Notes: generated from the sequence alone by a model not told the origin. A DNA stretch of 64,000 bases from Purpureocillium takamizusanense (GCF_022605165.1 NC_063080.1:372001-436000); one strand, 5' to 3'. Positions 47,313 to 59,788 are shown, numbered from the stretch's first letter. Program-made: numbers and translations.

Positions 47313-49670
47313 ATGCGTCATTTCACAGTCAAGTCCGCTCTGCTGTCCGCCGTCGGCCTGCTGCTGCCGGGCCCGGCCCAGGGACAACAGCAGTATGAAG
47401 CTCACAACCGGACGCCCGCGTCGTGCCCGGACTACTTCGAGTACTCCAAGGAGCCCCACAAGCCATTGTCCGAGGGGCGGCTGGCGCTGCCGTTCATGAG
47501 GCCGAGCCCTGAGTGCCGGACGTTTAACAGCTCTGCCGTCGAGGTAACAAATTTACTTGCATCGCCAAGTTTGCCAAGCGTGCCGCGGGGGAAACGGCCC
47601 AACATCTGTTAGTATTCGTACGCCGTACTGACGCATCCCGCCCACAACAGAAAGTCATTCGAGACATCAAGTCCCGTCTCCAGGATCCTGATTTGGCTCG
47701 CCTTTTTGAGAACACCTTCGCCTCCACTCTCGACACGACGGTCAAGTATTTTGACCCCAAGATCAACCTGGCATTCATCGTCACGGGTGTAAGTCGCCTG
47801 GTCGCCGAAATATGGGGTTCATCTGGGCCGCGCACAAGGCTGACTCGAGTCCCCTTCAATTTAGGATATCACGTAGGAGCCCGCCCGCCAGACTTTTTGT
47901 CGCAGTCCTTGCTGCTAACATGCATTGTAGCGCGCAGTGGTTGCGTGACACCAGCGGCCAGTTTGCACACTTGTACAGGCTGCTTCCGCACGACAAGAAC
48001 CTCAAGGCTCTTGTCAAGGCCATCATCAATACCGAGGCGCGGTACATCTCGCAGTTCCCTTACTGCGGTGCGTGAAAAAACCTCGCAAGATTCGTCCATC
48101 TTCATAGAGTGTGTGCACTGACTGACATGCCATTACGTCGATGTAGGCGCGTTCCAGCCTCCGCCCGAGAGCGGACTGAAGCCTACTCTCAATGTAAGTG
48201 CCTCCAACCCGAACACTGTTAGGTGCGCGTGGGCGCCCTCCAAGGCATACATTCTGACATGATCATGCAGGACTATTCGCTCAATGTTCGAATTAACCCG
48301 TACGTTGCAACATGATCTCGCACTTCTCAATTGAATGCTTCACTCACGCCAACCGCCTTCAGGCCTGTTGACAACCAGACGGTCTTCGAGTGCAAGGTAA
48401 GTGAATCCTATCGGACCAAACGATAGACCGACACTAACTACGTCTCGTAGTACGAACTCGACTCGCTTGCTGGCTTCCTTAAGATCTCGAGGTCGTACTA
48501 TGCAAACACCAAGGATGCAAGCTTCATAAACGACAACTGTACGTCAACGCCCTCGTTCCTTGTGTAGTTCCCACTATGTGTTTTCCGAATGTGACTCGCT
48601 GACGCGCTGGGATTTCAGGGCTGGCCGCAATGGACAAGATTACCACCGTGCTTCATGATCAGTCTCAGAGCAGCTGGAGCGATGACTTTGACTTTGTCAG
48701 CTACTTTAACTGGACCGGCCTGACGGGCTCTCTTTCGCCGCCGGTTCCCAATGGCGGTAACGGAGAACCGAAGCAGGCAAATGGCCTCGTCTCCTGCAGC
48801 CACCGGCCGTCCGACGATATTTGCGTCTTCAGTACGTAACCCCATCCTCTATCCCCGCTTTCGGCGCGCTAGGAGGCCATCTTCGTCGCGATGGAAGATT
48901 GGCGCCAAGCTAACGCGGCTAACTTGAACAGACTACATCACCTCCGATAATGCCATGATGGCCGTAGAGCTCAGCCACGTCTCCGACCTGCTCAACGCCG
49001 TCAAGAAGGAACGCGCGCTTTCGAGCAAGTTGGCGAAATATTCTGCCACGATTAGGAAGGCGGTTTGGCAACACACGCTGACCTCAAACGGCATCTTTGC
49101 CTACGAGACGAACGGGTTCGGCGGGCAGTACATCATGGATGACGCCAACGTGCCCAGCCTCGTCTCGCTACCGTACCTTGGCTTCCTGCCCCGCAACGAC
49201 TCGACATACATCAAGACCAAGAAGGCCATGTTCTCGCGCGCGAACCCCTACTTTGCTATCGGCAAGGGCTTCAGCGGCATTGGGTAAGTTCACAGCCCCC
49301 CCTTCCCCCCCGCTTTCCCCTCCCCCCGTCCTCATCCCCCACGAGGCCGCTCGTTCGTTCGTCTAATCGGGTTGATTGCTTCAGTGGGCCGCATGCCAAT
49401 GCAACGCACCCGTGGCCCATGGCCCAGATTTCCGGTATCTACGGCACCGACGACGACGACGAGATCAAGTCTCGCCTGTCGCTGATCCTGAAGAGCACGT
49501 CCGGACTGGGCCTCATCCACGAGAGCGTGAATATTTACAACGGCAGCGACTTCACCCGCCCGTGGTTCGCCTGGGCGAATAGCTACTTTGGCGAGATGAT
49601 TCTTGACCTGGCGGAGAGGAAGCCCGGTCTCATCTTCAAGGACGACAAGCCGTATATTGTTGGCAAGTAA
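47313..49670 (+). CDS. GH125 exo-alpha-1,6-mannosidase
   Basis: Eleven exons: 47313-47543, 47651-47788, 47865-47872, 47931-48067, 48147-48193, 48271-48299, 48363-48396, 48451-48538, 48619-48831, 48932-49283 and 49385-49670. They join to 520 residues. Exon 3 is only 8 nt; with its neighbours it yields TGDITAQWLRDT, matching the family's substrate-site motif DIxAxWLRD. A signal peptide is present (AVGLLLPGPAQG). Further GH125 landmarks are YIMDDANVPSLVSLPYLGF, GGPHANATHPWPM and GLIHESVN; the last Glu region and the Asp of the DIT motif are candidates for the active site. GH125 enzymes remove alpha-1,6-linked mannose from chain ends, for example from fungal mannan. Together with the GH76 protein at 2.7 kb it could break alpha-1,6-mannan backbones. 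Confidence 0.9.
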
Positions 49671-50773
49671 TTTCAACACCCCATCAAATGTCATTGTAAA
49701 TGGAATAGAAAGCATATACAATACTACATGTATTGCCTCGAAGTAGCCACGCGAAGAACATCCCCGTGACCCCCACAACCGTGGAAGTGGTCCACGCTAT
49801 CGGAAGCGAATGACTTACACAGCCATTGAGAATACGCGTTTCTTCTGGCTTACTGCAACGTTGCGGCTCAGTGGGGTAATGATTTTCATTGTCATCAGCG
49901 GGGTCTGACAGGCGACGATCTCATCACCCGGTTCAAGGCGTCGAAAGTTGGGGGTCATTTGGGGTCAGCGTCTGCTCCGTGGGCGGTGGTGGCGGGCAAT
50001 CCGGCTAGGCCAGGGGTCAGTCACATAGCCAGCCGGCTCGGCCATCGCCTCTCGCGATGGTGATTAGCCACGCGGTCCGCAGGCTTGCTGACCCAGAGCG
50101 GAGCATACGTCAACTACGATTGCGGGGAGCGAACGTTCTTTCTTGCGATTAAGTTTCGGATACCATCGTATAGCCCGTTGCGAACGGGCGCTCTACTATT
50201 GACGGGAAGGCCCGAAGGATCGTCGTTTACTGCCCCGAGCTCCATTTTTACGAATAAAAGACGTAAGCTGATGTTTTCTCATCTCAGTGGCAGGGTTGTT
50301 AGCTTTCTCTTGATTTTTGAGGCTCCCAATTTGCACAGGCTAGTCGGGTGGCCCTTGTCGTGCTACACGGTTCTGAGGCGTTTCCTGGCAGCGCTATAGA
50401 TGGGGGACTGATGAGGGAGTAAGCCGGAGGATTCTTGAGGCGCCGGCCATCCGGCATCAACCTGGACTGGCGTGGGCGGCTTCTTTGGCTAGGACAATTC
50501 TTCTCCCCCACGAAGCCCTGGGCTGGTTCCGGCTGACAGGGAGACGAGTTGTTGGTCCACGACGACGATGCGAGGCCTTTACACGACGTCCGGTAAGTGG
50601 ATTCAACGACATAATGGCGCGTCTTTTTACCAATTCGCGACAGCATGATTGGGATTCGTATAAATACATGAGTCCGTTGCCACGAGATAGAGCAATAAGG
50701 GGCCGGCTTCTCAGCGTTCATTCAAGCATTTCTCCTAGCCGTCTTGAACAAGAACACAAAAACTCAAGACAAG
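49671..50773. other. Intergenic region, promoter of the AA7 gene
   Basis: No supported gene; a 104-codon plus-strand frame at 50085-50399 has no motif. The final 110 bases form a clear core promoter. Confidence 0.5.
50659..50666 (+). promoter_or_regulatory. TATA box of the AA7 oxidase
   Basis: TATAAATA, 108 bases before the ATG at 50774, a textbook fungal spacing. Confidence 0.6.
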
Positions 50774-52384
50774 ATGAAGGGCACCGCCGCAGTTCTCATC
50801 TCTGCCCTTTCGACGGCCGCATATGCCGGGCCTGTGACGCAGAAGGATGCGTCGTGCCTGAAGAGCTGCCTGGACTGGCAGAAGATCTCCTCTTCTGTCG
50901 CCGGCGATGCGACGTGGAACGACCTGATCGACCCGTACAACCTGCGCATTCCCTTTGTCCCCAACACGGTCGTTGCGGTCAAGAAGGCCTCTGAGGTCTC
51001 AGCCGCGCTCAAGTGCGTGCGCCAGTGTGGTGACTTCAAGGTGTGTACATAGCTCGCGATGGCCCGTCTTCGAGATCCGGCCATGTATATGCCTGCACGT
51101 GCGGTCCAGTCTAGTTTCTAACAGCACGCGAAATAGGTCCAAGCTCGTGGTGGTGGTCACTCGTATGGCAACTTTGGCCTCGGTGGCCGCAACGGCAGCG
51201 TCGTCATCGACCTCGCCGGGCTCAACAAGGTGACCGTCCGCGCCGACGGCACGGCTGACATCGAGGGCGGCCTGCGTCTTGGCAACGTCGACCTTGCCCT
51301 CTGGGACCAGGGCAAGCGGGCGATGAGCCACGGCACCTGCGCTGGTGTCGGCATCGGAGGACACAGCACGCACGGCGGTTATGGATTCGACTCCCGTATC
51401 TGGGGCCTGGCCCTGGACCACATCCTGGACGTCGATCTCGTCCTCGCTGACGGCACGGAGCTCACCGCGTCTGCCAAGGCCAACAGCGACCTCTTCTGGG
51501 CTGTCCGAGGAGCTGCCGACTCCATCGCCATCGTCACCAAGTTCCACGTCCGTACGCAGGCCGCGCCCGAGTCCCTGGTGTACTGGACCTACGATATCCC
51601 GGGCGTGATCAAGGATGTTGCGACTTCGGTGGCGGCCTTTGAGCACATCCAGGACTTTGCTCTCAACGCGACCGTCCAGGACCGCCGCCTCGCATGGGGC
51701 TGGTACCATGACTCTTCCGCTTTTGCCCTCCGCGGCAAGTTCTTCGGCTCCCTGGCCGAGTTCAACAGCAAGATTGCTCCCGAGCTGCTGCGCGGCCTGC
51801 CCACGCCGACCAAGTCTGACATTCGGGCAGTCGGCTGGCTCGACAGCCAGTCGCTCTACCACAGCGGCACCCTGAACCACAGCACCCTGGCGCAGCCCAA
51901 CCAGCCTGGCAAGTACCACGAGCACGACAACATGTATGCCAAGTCGATTGTTACGCCTGAGCGCTTCACCAAGGAGGCCCTCACCAGCTTCTTCACCTAC
52001 ACGTCCACCGCCAAGAAGGCCAACTGGTACAGCATCGGCAACCTCTATGGCGGCCCGGACAGCCAGATTAACATTTACGACGAGAACTGGTCGTCGTACA
52101 AGGACCGCGACTCGCTGTTTGTCATCCAGAACGTCGGCTCCGTCCTGCCGCCGCCCTTTGACGACTCGCTCAAGCCCTTCCTCAAGGGAATGAACGAGGC
52201 CATCACCAAGAAGATGCCCAACACCCAATTCAGCGCCTACACCAACTACATTGACCCCGAGCTCACCCCCGCCGAGGCCCATGAGCTGTACTATGGCCAG
52301 AAGATCTACTCCAAGCTGCTTTCCATTAAGAAGACTGTCGACACGGCCGGTACTTTCTACAACCCGCTTGCGATTGGTGCTTAA
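50774..52384 (+). CDS. Secreted FAD-linked sugar oxidase (AA7, berberine-bridge type)
   Basis: Two exons, 50774-51040 and 51137-52384, giving 504 residues. A signal peptide (GTAAVLISALSTAAYA) precedes the PCMH-type FAD domain: NLRIPFVPNTVVAVKKASEV, then RGGGHSYGNFGLGG and HGTCAGVGIGGHSTHGG. The His of GGGHS and the Cys of HGTC are the two residues that bind FAD covalently in glucooligosaccharide oxidases, so a bicovalent flavin is expected. The C-terminal YYGQKIYSKLLSIKKTVDTAGTFYNP is the berberine-bridge ending. Such enzymes oxidise the reducing end of oligosaccharides to lactones and make hydrogen peroxide. The gene lies next to GH125, so mannose oligomers are one possible substrate. The flavin chemistry is well supported; the substrate is inference. 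Confidence 0.9.
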
Positions 52385-52896
52385 GCGCCCAGCCGTCATT
52401 TTAAAGTTCCAGAGGGTAGCGGACCAAAGATTTGAGTTTCCGGGGCCGCGCGGAGTGGAGGGTTGGAGGGTACATATTTAGAATTTACGAGCAAGCCAAA
52501 TACATAGCGATCAGTATTGCAGTCAATCGACTCCATGTCCAATTGGAATGAGTACGTCACTGACGAATGAGTACCATCAAATATTCACTCAATCTCACGG
52601 AACACTGTGTAAAGTACAAGAAGCCGTTTGCACGGCGATTCATGTTCATGGACATGCGCATCTACATAAGTCCCTCAACTGTTTCAACTCGATGCAAACT
52701 GAGCGCCCGCGAACAATGTCAAAGTTGGCCTCCCAAATTGCAACACGCCAATGCAATCATGTACTGGAGCTGAAAGGGCTCCGCACACCTCATCCATGTA
52801 CTCTCTCATCATGCTTTCGTGCCCGCATATGATCGCGACACTGCCCAAAGCAGTCTGAGCTCCCCAACATCTGCTGCTGCCCGACCCCATCCATGT
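52385..52896. other. Convergent intergenic region
   Basis: Between the stops of the AA7 oxidase and the minus-strand sugar transporter. No gene seen. Confidence 0.55.
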
Positions 52897-54788
52897 TCAT
52901 GCTTCGTTGTTGTCGGCTCTCCCGTCACTTCTCGCAGCCTCGCTTCTCGCTTCACTCCTGCGCCTGACCTCCTGTCGGTAGTCTTGCGTGTCCCAGTGGC
53001 CCGAGCGGATCGCGCTGACGTGACGGACGTACATGGTGTCGATCTCCTCGAGCGTGCGGTCCTTGGACTCGATGACGAAGAAGAAGACGATGACGACGAG
53101 AGCCGCGCAGCAGCCAGCAAAGACGAGACCGTACAGGTAATCGATCGCGTCGGTGATGAAACGTGTGCTAAACGGAGTCATTAGTCAATGGAATGGAAAC
53201 ACAGCGCATGCGCTCTAGTGTTAGACTTACAAGAAGGAGATGAGAAAGTTCCAGAGCCAGTTCGAGGCCGTGGCAAGACCCATGCAGGTGCTGCGATAGC
53301 GCAGAGGATACAGCTCGGCATTGACGGTCCAGACAAGAGGGCCCCAACTGACGGCGAACGCTGCGATGGCCAGGCAGGAGAACGTGACGAGAGCAGAGCC
53401 TGCCTTGGGGGTTCGCATGGGATCCTCGTTGTCGAGCGCAAAGTGGCCGACAAAGGCGTAGACACTGATGAGACGGGGTCAGTCATGAACATTGACAAGG
53501 CGTTTTCCCTAGCGGTAAAACTTACAGGAAGCACATCATCATCCAGGCGGCACCAATCATGAGAATGGGTCGGCGGCCAAAGCGCTTGATGATCCAAAGT
53601 CCAATGACGGTGCAGAACACGTTGACGGATCCCAGGATGATCTGCGTGGTGTAGCTGTTGCTGATGCCGGTCGCGGCGAAGACGGTCGTGCCGAAGTAGA
53701 AGAAGAAGTTGGCGCCAGTGAGCTGCTGGCCGGCCTGGAGAACAATACCGAGTGTCGTGCGGTACATCATGCGCGGGCCGGTGAAGATTTCGCTGAATTG
53801 GAACGCCTTTTGGCTTTCATTCTCCTGCTCGAGCTTCTGGTGGATATCGTCAATCTGGTGGTTGACGCCGTCGGAGTGAGGGGGCAGGCCGGAGAGGCGC
53901 GCAATGGTATCGCGAGCCTCGTCGACGCGTCCCTTGCCGTAGGCGTATCGCGGGCTCTCGGGCAGGAAGAGGATGCCGACTCCGAGGATCAGGGCCCACG
54001 CGAAGGAGAGGCCGTTGGGGATGCGCCACGCGGCGCTGCTGGCCTTGGACTCGGTGCCCCAGTTGACCATTTCCGCGGTCCAGATGCCCAGGGTGATGAG
54101 CAGCTGGTAGGAGGAGATGATGACGCCGCGGATCACGGCCGGCGTGCTCTCGCCCTGGTACATGGGGACGACGACCGACAGCGAGCCGATGCTGAGACCG
54201 CTAACGAGGCGGCCGACGGCGAACTGGACCCAGTGGTGCGACGACGATATCTCGATGATGGTTCCGATGCAGGTGAAGAAGGCCGAGGCGGAGATGGTGA
54301 TTCGACGACCGACGGTGTCAGCCATTTTTCCCGCGACGAGGGCGCCGAAGAGGGCGCCGACACTGAGCAGGCCGACGATTGTGCCTTGCCGGGCGGCGCT
54401 GAAGGTGTAGGAGCCATCGCTCTGCAGCTCGCCGAAGCGTTCGGCATAGTCTCGCATCAAGAAGAAGCCGGAGATTTGACCACTGCGCGTCCCATTGTTA
54501 GCCTCAAGGTTTCGTCCGCGAGGGGGGGCGCATAACTGGCGCCAGGCTGAATGGAGCTCGTCGTTAGCAAGCAGAGAGGTGGTCTTCTTACCTGATGTAT
54601 CCGAAGATGAAGCCACCGATACTGGCGACGGCGCCCAGGGCGCAAGCAAGCAGGGTGATTTTCTGCTCCGCGAGGGCATTGCCGTTAACCTTGCTGTTGG
54701 GAACGCCATCGATGGGGCCATCTTTGGGCGGGTGGCCGTTGCTATGATGGGAGGACAAGCCATCCTCCCTCTTCTTGAAGAGCCCCAT
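52897..54788 (-). CDS. MFS sugar transporter
   Basis: Four exons on the minus strand: 54788-54592, 54482-53526, 53464-53231 and 53167-52897, giving 552 residues. About 12 membrane segments are visible. Sugar-porter signatures include GGFIFGYISGQISGF in TM1, GKMADTVGRR and KRFGRRP (two GRR loops), PESPRYAYGKGR after TM6, QQLTGANFFFYFGT in TM7, and a diverged form of the PETKG motif as IESKDRTLEEID after TM12. It should import hexoses or oligomers by proton symport at the plasma membrane. TM1 reads SGQISGF where many hexose carriers have DxG(Y/F)D, as in the quinate/glucose group. Gene order (GH125, AA7, transporter) suggests sugar scavenging, though no shared promoter exists because the transporter faces the other way. 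Confidence 0.9.
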
Positions 54789-57700
54789 GATTTGTTTTCT
54801 CTACAATGCTGGGTTTGAGGGGATCAATGTGGTAGGGTAGATGGACGGGGTGTAGGAAGGAGTCAAGTTAAAAGTTGTCCCACGGGGATCAAAGTCCAAG
54901 ACGGGATGTTACTGTGGGAGCCAGGAATCGAGGAGGAGGGACCGGTCCCCGAGATGAACTGCTGCAAAAAAAACCACTTATATTTATTGGAACGCCAGGC
55001 GGCAGAGAGTGTAACCAAACTCCAAGCTAATACCAGACCGTTGCCGGCGTAGGCGAAAGTATGTCCATGGGGGGGCTCCACGCACCGCCCACGACGCAGC
55101 ACAGCACCGCACACACGGTCGACTCTCGAGCGGCGGCGGCGGCCTTGGATCAGGTGTCGTCATCAGATGTGTGAAAAACCTAGACGGGGGATCCGGGGGG
55201 CCGAGAGGCCACCGCCCCCGGTGCAGCAGCACCACCAGCAGGAGCATTAGCAGCAACGGGAGACAAGCCGGAGCTAGTCATCACGAGACATTCAAAGCAA
55301 ATGGGCCGAACATGACAGGCGATTCTCAAGGTGTTGCCACGGGGTTATTAGCATTTTTCCAGTCATGTGGTTTGTGTTTTCTGCGTCTCCCCCAGGGGGT
55401 GCCCGCGGCCGCTGTTCAACGGCTTGGCGGGACCGGAGCGGCCATGGACGAGGGTTGCTCGGAGTTTCCCAGTCTGGTTGAACTGCCGTGAACCAGGACA
55501 GGACCCGGGCCCGCTTCCCTCTGCCTCTTCTGCCAAGGCGTCAAAGCCTACTACTACACGGCAAACGTCGAGTTGTTGAGTGAGGGTCGATGACGGAAAG
55601 GGGGGCAATGTCCGTCTGTCCTGCTGCTGCTACTAGCACGTTTGTTGACTGACCATTGTGACGATGGTGCTGCTGCCTGTCCGTTTGTTGAGCAGCCGGC
55701 GTGGAGCCCCGGACGGGCTACGCTACATTTTGATGTATGTTTACAACCCGTGCGTGCATCGTGAGGAACTGGATCCAGAAAGCGTCGCAGGATAAGAAGC
55801 GCCCCGACGCAACCGCTTGTGTTCCATCGCAGTCGCCCGCAATTTTTATTTTTTTTGTTTGTTTGGCCCTCGCAAAGAAAGAGACCCCCCCCTAAACAGG
55901 GCGGGCTGTTTCCCACAGAAGGACCGATGATCGAACACGGCCGGTGGGGTCCGGGACCGGTAGCGGACCCATTGGGGCAACGGGTTGGGAAATGCCGCAT
56001 CGATCCGAAGATCTGAGAGAAGCCCTGCATCCGGATGAGCCGACGCCGGTGCGCCACCCAGTCATGGACAGCAAGCCCGTCCGCCGTGGCGCCGGCGGCG
56101 GCGTTGCGGCTCGCTGTGGAACCTGCAGCACGCACAGGACAAAGAAGAAGATGAAGAAGAGAATCGTCAACGTCCATCCGGTAGGCTCGCAGTGCCTCGC
56201 CTCCCCCGGGGGTACCGGTTGCCCATTTCTTTCCCGTAAGGCGGAGGCAGCACACGTGGTGGGAAAAAGCTGATGGACGCCTGACGTCTGGGTGTGGGCG
56301 TGGCGTGACATACCGAGCTTTGTTGTTGCTGTTGTTGTTGTTATTGTCCTTTCACGTGCGGCGGCTGGGCGCAGTCATGTCCTTTGCCATCATGTCGCGC
56401 GACTCAAGGGAGGCAAGGCAGGCACACGAGCACTGACTCCAACCATCATGCCTGGGTTTCCATTCCCAACACCCTGGCTCTCTGCATGGGTTCCACCCGG
56501 CCATGGCCCGCTGACAGAGGAAGAACGGCTACACGGTACTACTGCGTAGTAACTTAGTACTAGTAGTAGCACTGGCTACGAGCTTGCAATTCCTGACGTG
56601 CCCGTAGTAGGCGTGTTCGCGTGCCGCCGTCGTCTTCCCGTCAAGCTCGCTTGGCCCGTCGTCCCCAACCCTAATGCGGGACGATGGCTGCATCTCCGGA
56701 CTTGTTGAAGCGAAGCTGCCACCAGACGGAGCTCACACATCCCTCATTAGGCCCGACCGTTGATGAGGCGTACGTACAGCTGGAAGAACGCATCATGACG
56801 TAACATGCCATTGAGGCTCAATTCGTTTCCCCGGGTGGGTTTATTGCTGCATGGGTATACATGTCGTCCCTCTCTCTCGCATTCTCGTCGGACCGACTTC
56901 CACTTCGTTGCAGTCACATGGCACAGTCGCGCTCCGGTATATGTCGCCCAGCTTCATGCCCCCGGCGATGGAACGTACGAGGCAGCGTAGGTACGTACGC
57001 GCATATGTATGTGCATACATGCCGTAAGTCTCGCAAAGCGGCCCTGTCTCTTCCTTCACCGGCACATGCATGCACGTCGCCGATCGCTCGTCCGCAGCCG
57101 TAACCTAGTACTGTACGTACAACTACCACTAGCGACTGGCTACTAGTGCCAGACGAGCCCCAGGGGAGGCGCTGGGCAAATCAACATGCGTCGTATGATC
57201 TTGGCAGTCCGCGGTGCGGGCCCTTCATTGTGCTTGCCCCCCTGCAAGAATCGTGCTGGAAGCACAATGCCGTGGGGCCACTCCGGCAGCTCCAACAAGT
57301 GCCCGTCGCTCGGCGCAATATGAAAACCCTGGGCTGGGGCCACCATCGTCACTGACCCGCCGCTTGTTGATACGTACGTGGTAGTAGAACTAGTAACGTT
57401 AGCAGTTAGTACGTCGTTGTACTGGTAGTGGTGAGCGATGCGGGTCTTCACCGAGATGGAGGTGGTATGTTGAGCCCACTGCCGCGCGACGAAGCAACAG
57501 GCTGGGCCTTCTTCACCTTGGTTTCGGTCAAATTGGTGGGAAACACATCTTGGTGAAACGGCATACTGTTGGAAACCACGGGTTGGTCCTGTCACGCGAT
57601 GTCGGTCAAGATTGAACGGAAGAAACGCCTCGACGTTTCGAGGCCACGATTCCCGGGGTGGCCAATGGATTATCTTCCCAACCCTCAACCCCATAATACC

Positions 57701-58361
57701 GTTGCAGTCTGGCAGATTTCTTCAGGCGACCAGCACGGAGAGCCATGACCTCCTCATTTCGCTTGTTCTCTCCATTGTACCTGCGCCGGCGATCAGACCG
57801 AGCTGTAGCTAGAAGCGACTGCGACACTGCCCCCGTTACATGTACCTGCAGTCGGAGTAGTATCCAGTTTCGTGCAGGAGAGACTCTTATCCCCCGATAG
57901 ATGACCATGGGGTCCCCGGCATTGTCCCCGCGCTTGTGAGACCGCCTGTGTCTCCTCTCAGCTGAGCCAGCTAACGTTACTTTATAGTCTTGCGTGCTGA
58001 GTTCGATGGTCAGGGACAGTGTAGGGTAGGCATCTCTATCGTTGCATGAGGGCGACAGGACCGCCTTGAATGCTAGGGTGTATCGCATTTTCCTACGTAT
58101 CGTAACGTTATCTTGCCAAATTTCATGTACGTATATGTCATGGCACATGTTAAGCTCATTGAGTACTGGAGCCTCGGCAAGACACTGTTGTTGCGGTTCC
58201 TTGCTTCCACGTTGACGCTCTCATCATTGGGGCCGTGTGTCCCCCGTGTAAATTCGCTCCCTTACGGGTTGAGAGCCGGGGCCGGACAGGTCATTCATTC
58301 GTGCAATTGACATTAAGTTCCCGTCCATTCATCTAAAAGACATGGCTATCGGAAGAACACG
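54789..58361. other. Long intergenic region
   Basis: About 3.6 kb without a supported gene. It carries poly-T and TTG repeats (near 55840-55863 and 56318-56345), several GTACGTAC-type short palindromes, and long but motif-free minus-strand frames near 55554-56255, 57143-57694 and 57606-58148. The frame near 56292-56549 is hydrophobic only because it reads through the TTG repeat. The first 200 bases are the promoter of the sugar transporter. Confidence 0.45.
54977..54983 (-). promoter_or_regulatory. Possible TATA box of the sugar transporter
   Basis: ATATAAG on the minus strand about 190 bases before the ATG at 54788. Confidence 0.35.
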
Positions 58362-59681
58362 CTACCAAACCAGATGAAGATCGCGTCGCCGCAGCGCATT
58401 GTCGACCAGGCTAATGTTGACGTTCTTGGTCGTGCAGCCCGTCGAGTTGAAGTCGCCCGCCAGCACGCTCTGCAGAAACTTGGCCGCGCCCGCCAGCCCG
58501 TTGACAAACTCGGTGGTGTGGCTGCCGGCGCCGTTCCTGACGTAGCTGATGGTGGCGCCGACGTTGCAGAACCTCTGGACGAGCGCGTCCGTCTCGTTGA
58601 CGGGGCTGATCTCGTCCTGCACAGCCTTGTACACGTAGAGCGGCATCTGCGGCACGCCGTGGTAGCCCATCTGCCCGTCGCTGTTGATGACGCGCTGCGC
58701 GACGGGCGAGTAGACGAGGTCGAAGCCGTTCTTGAAGTAGTCGGAGATGTTGTGGTTGGCAAACGCCACGGCCGACTCGCTGAGGGTGTAGTTCTCCGCC
58801 GCCAGGAACCCCGTCTTGTTGAACTCGCCGTCCGTCTTGAGGTTGTCCTCGACGTACTTGCGCAGCTCGGGGAACTGGCTCGCCAGGCCGAGGATGCCCG
58901 AGGGGACGAGCCCGACGCCGACGGTGCCCTCGACGGACAGCATCACGGACGTCACGTTGGGCGTCAGCCCGCCGAGCGCGGCGCCCGCAAAGTCCAGCTC
59001 CGGGGCGTACTGCACGGCGAGCTCCGCGGCCCATTCGCTCGCCAGGGCGCCGCCCGAGTATCCCCACATGGCATACCGGGCGTCGGGAGCCAGGCCGAAG
59101 GACGCCGCGCGCACCGCCCGGACCGAGTCGAGCGTGGCGTGTCCCGACATGACGCCCGCCGTAAAGGAACCGAGGGGGCCCTCGTAGTCGGGCACGCTGA
59201 CGAACCAGCTCTGGCCGAGGGCGGCCGCGATGTCCCCCGGCGGGTTCTTGTAGAGCGCGTATGACGGACTGGCATCGACGTCGGCCGAGTCGTAGGGGAT
59301 CTGGTACGAGAGCAGCGCCTTGCCCCATGTCGACGAGGCGGCGGCGGTGCCGTTGGACGTCTTTGGCACGAACAGCGTGGTGACGGCCCACGTCGGCTTG
59401 TAGTGACTGTCCGTCGTGCGGTATAGGATGTTGTACGCCGCGGAGCAGTTGCCGACGACCTGGGTGAGGTTCCCCGGGGCAGGTCGGATGCGGAGGATCT
59501 GTCCGGGCTCGCCCGAGGCAAAGGACGGCGGCGCCGTGTACCACGGATCCTCCTTCGGCGCGAGGGGCCCCTTTTCGCTGACCGCGCGAGGCTCCAACGA
59601 GGAGGAGAACCGGGGATACGAAGCTGACGCGACACTGGTCAGCGTCGCCGCGGCGACGAGAACGCTCGGTAAGAACACCAT
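58362..59681 (-). CDS. Secretory lipase (LIP family)
   Basis: Single exon of 439 residues. A signal peptide (MVFLPSVLVAAATLTSVASA) is followed by the secretory-lipase body. WGYSGGALASEW contains the nucleophile serine in a GxSxG motif. ATTLFVPK, SYQIPYDSADVDASPSY and VPDYEGPLGSF are further typical segments. The catalytic Asp and His are probably in DEISPVNETDALVQRFC and GAGSHTTEF. Family members hydrolyse triglycerides or other esters outside the cell and are often numerous in host-associated fungi. Several N-glycosylation sites (for example NLT, NCS, NVT, NKT) agree with secretion. A TATA-like element lies about 100 bases upstream. The family is clear; the preferred substrate is not. Confidence 0.92.
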   Translation of the reverse strand: MVFLPSVLVAAATLTSVASASYPRFSSSLEPRAVSEKGPLAPKEDPWYTAPPSFASGEPGQILRIRPAPGNLTQVVGNCSAAYNILYRTTDSHYKPTWAVTTLFVPKTSNGTAAASSTWGKALLSYQIPYDSADVDASPSYALYKNPPGDIAAALGQSWFVSVPDYEGPLGSFTAGVMSGHATLDSVRAVRAASFGLAPDARYAMWGYSGGALASEWAAELAVQYAPELDFAGAALGGLTPNVTSVMLSVEGTVGVGLVPSGILGLASQFPELRKYVEDNLKTDGEFNKTGFLAAENYTLSESAVAFANHNISDYFKNGFDLVYSPVAQRVINSDGQMGYHGVPQMPLYVYKAVQDEISPVNETDALVQRFCNVGATISYVRNGAGSHTTEFVNGLAGAAKFLQSVLAGDFNSTGCTTKNVNISLVDNALRRRDLHLVW

Positions 59682-59781
59682 GGCGGCGGGTATGATGCTG
59701 CTGCTGCTGGAGGTCTGGTGGTTTCGCCGTGCAAGGGTCGCTGGAGGAGCACGTCTACGAGCCCACCACGGGCATCACGAC

Positions 59782-59788
59782 TTATAAG
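59782..59788 (-). promoter_or_regulatory. Likely TATA box of the secretory lipase
   Basis: TTATAAG on the minus strand, about 100 bases before the ATG at 59681. Confidence 0.45.

Noticed and set aside
50999..52399. 466-codon minus-strand open frame
   Set aside because: Shadow of the AA7 oxidase; its composition (Val/Gly/Glu/Arg-rich) is what an antisense of that gene gives.
56292..56549. 85-codon plus-strand frame with a hydrophobic start like a signal peptide
   Set aside because: The hydrophobic run is the translation of a TTG repeat; the rest has no cysteine pattern or family motif.
57143..58148. Two overlapping minus-strand frames of about 180 codons each
   Set aside because: They lie in different frames, lack motifs, and no sensible splice joins them.
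58374..59264. 296-codon plus-strand open frame
   Set aside because: Antisense shadow of the secretory lipase.
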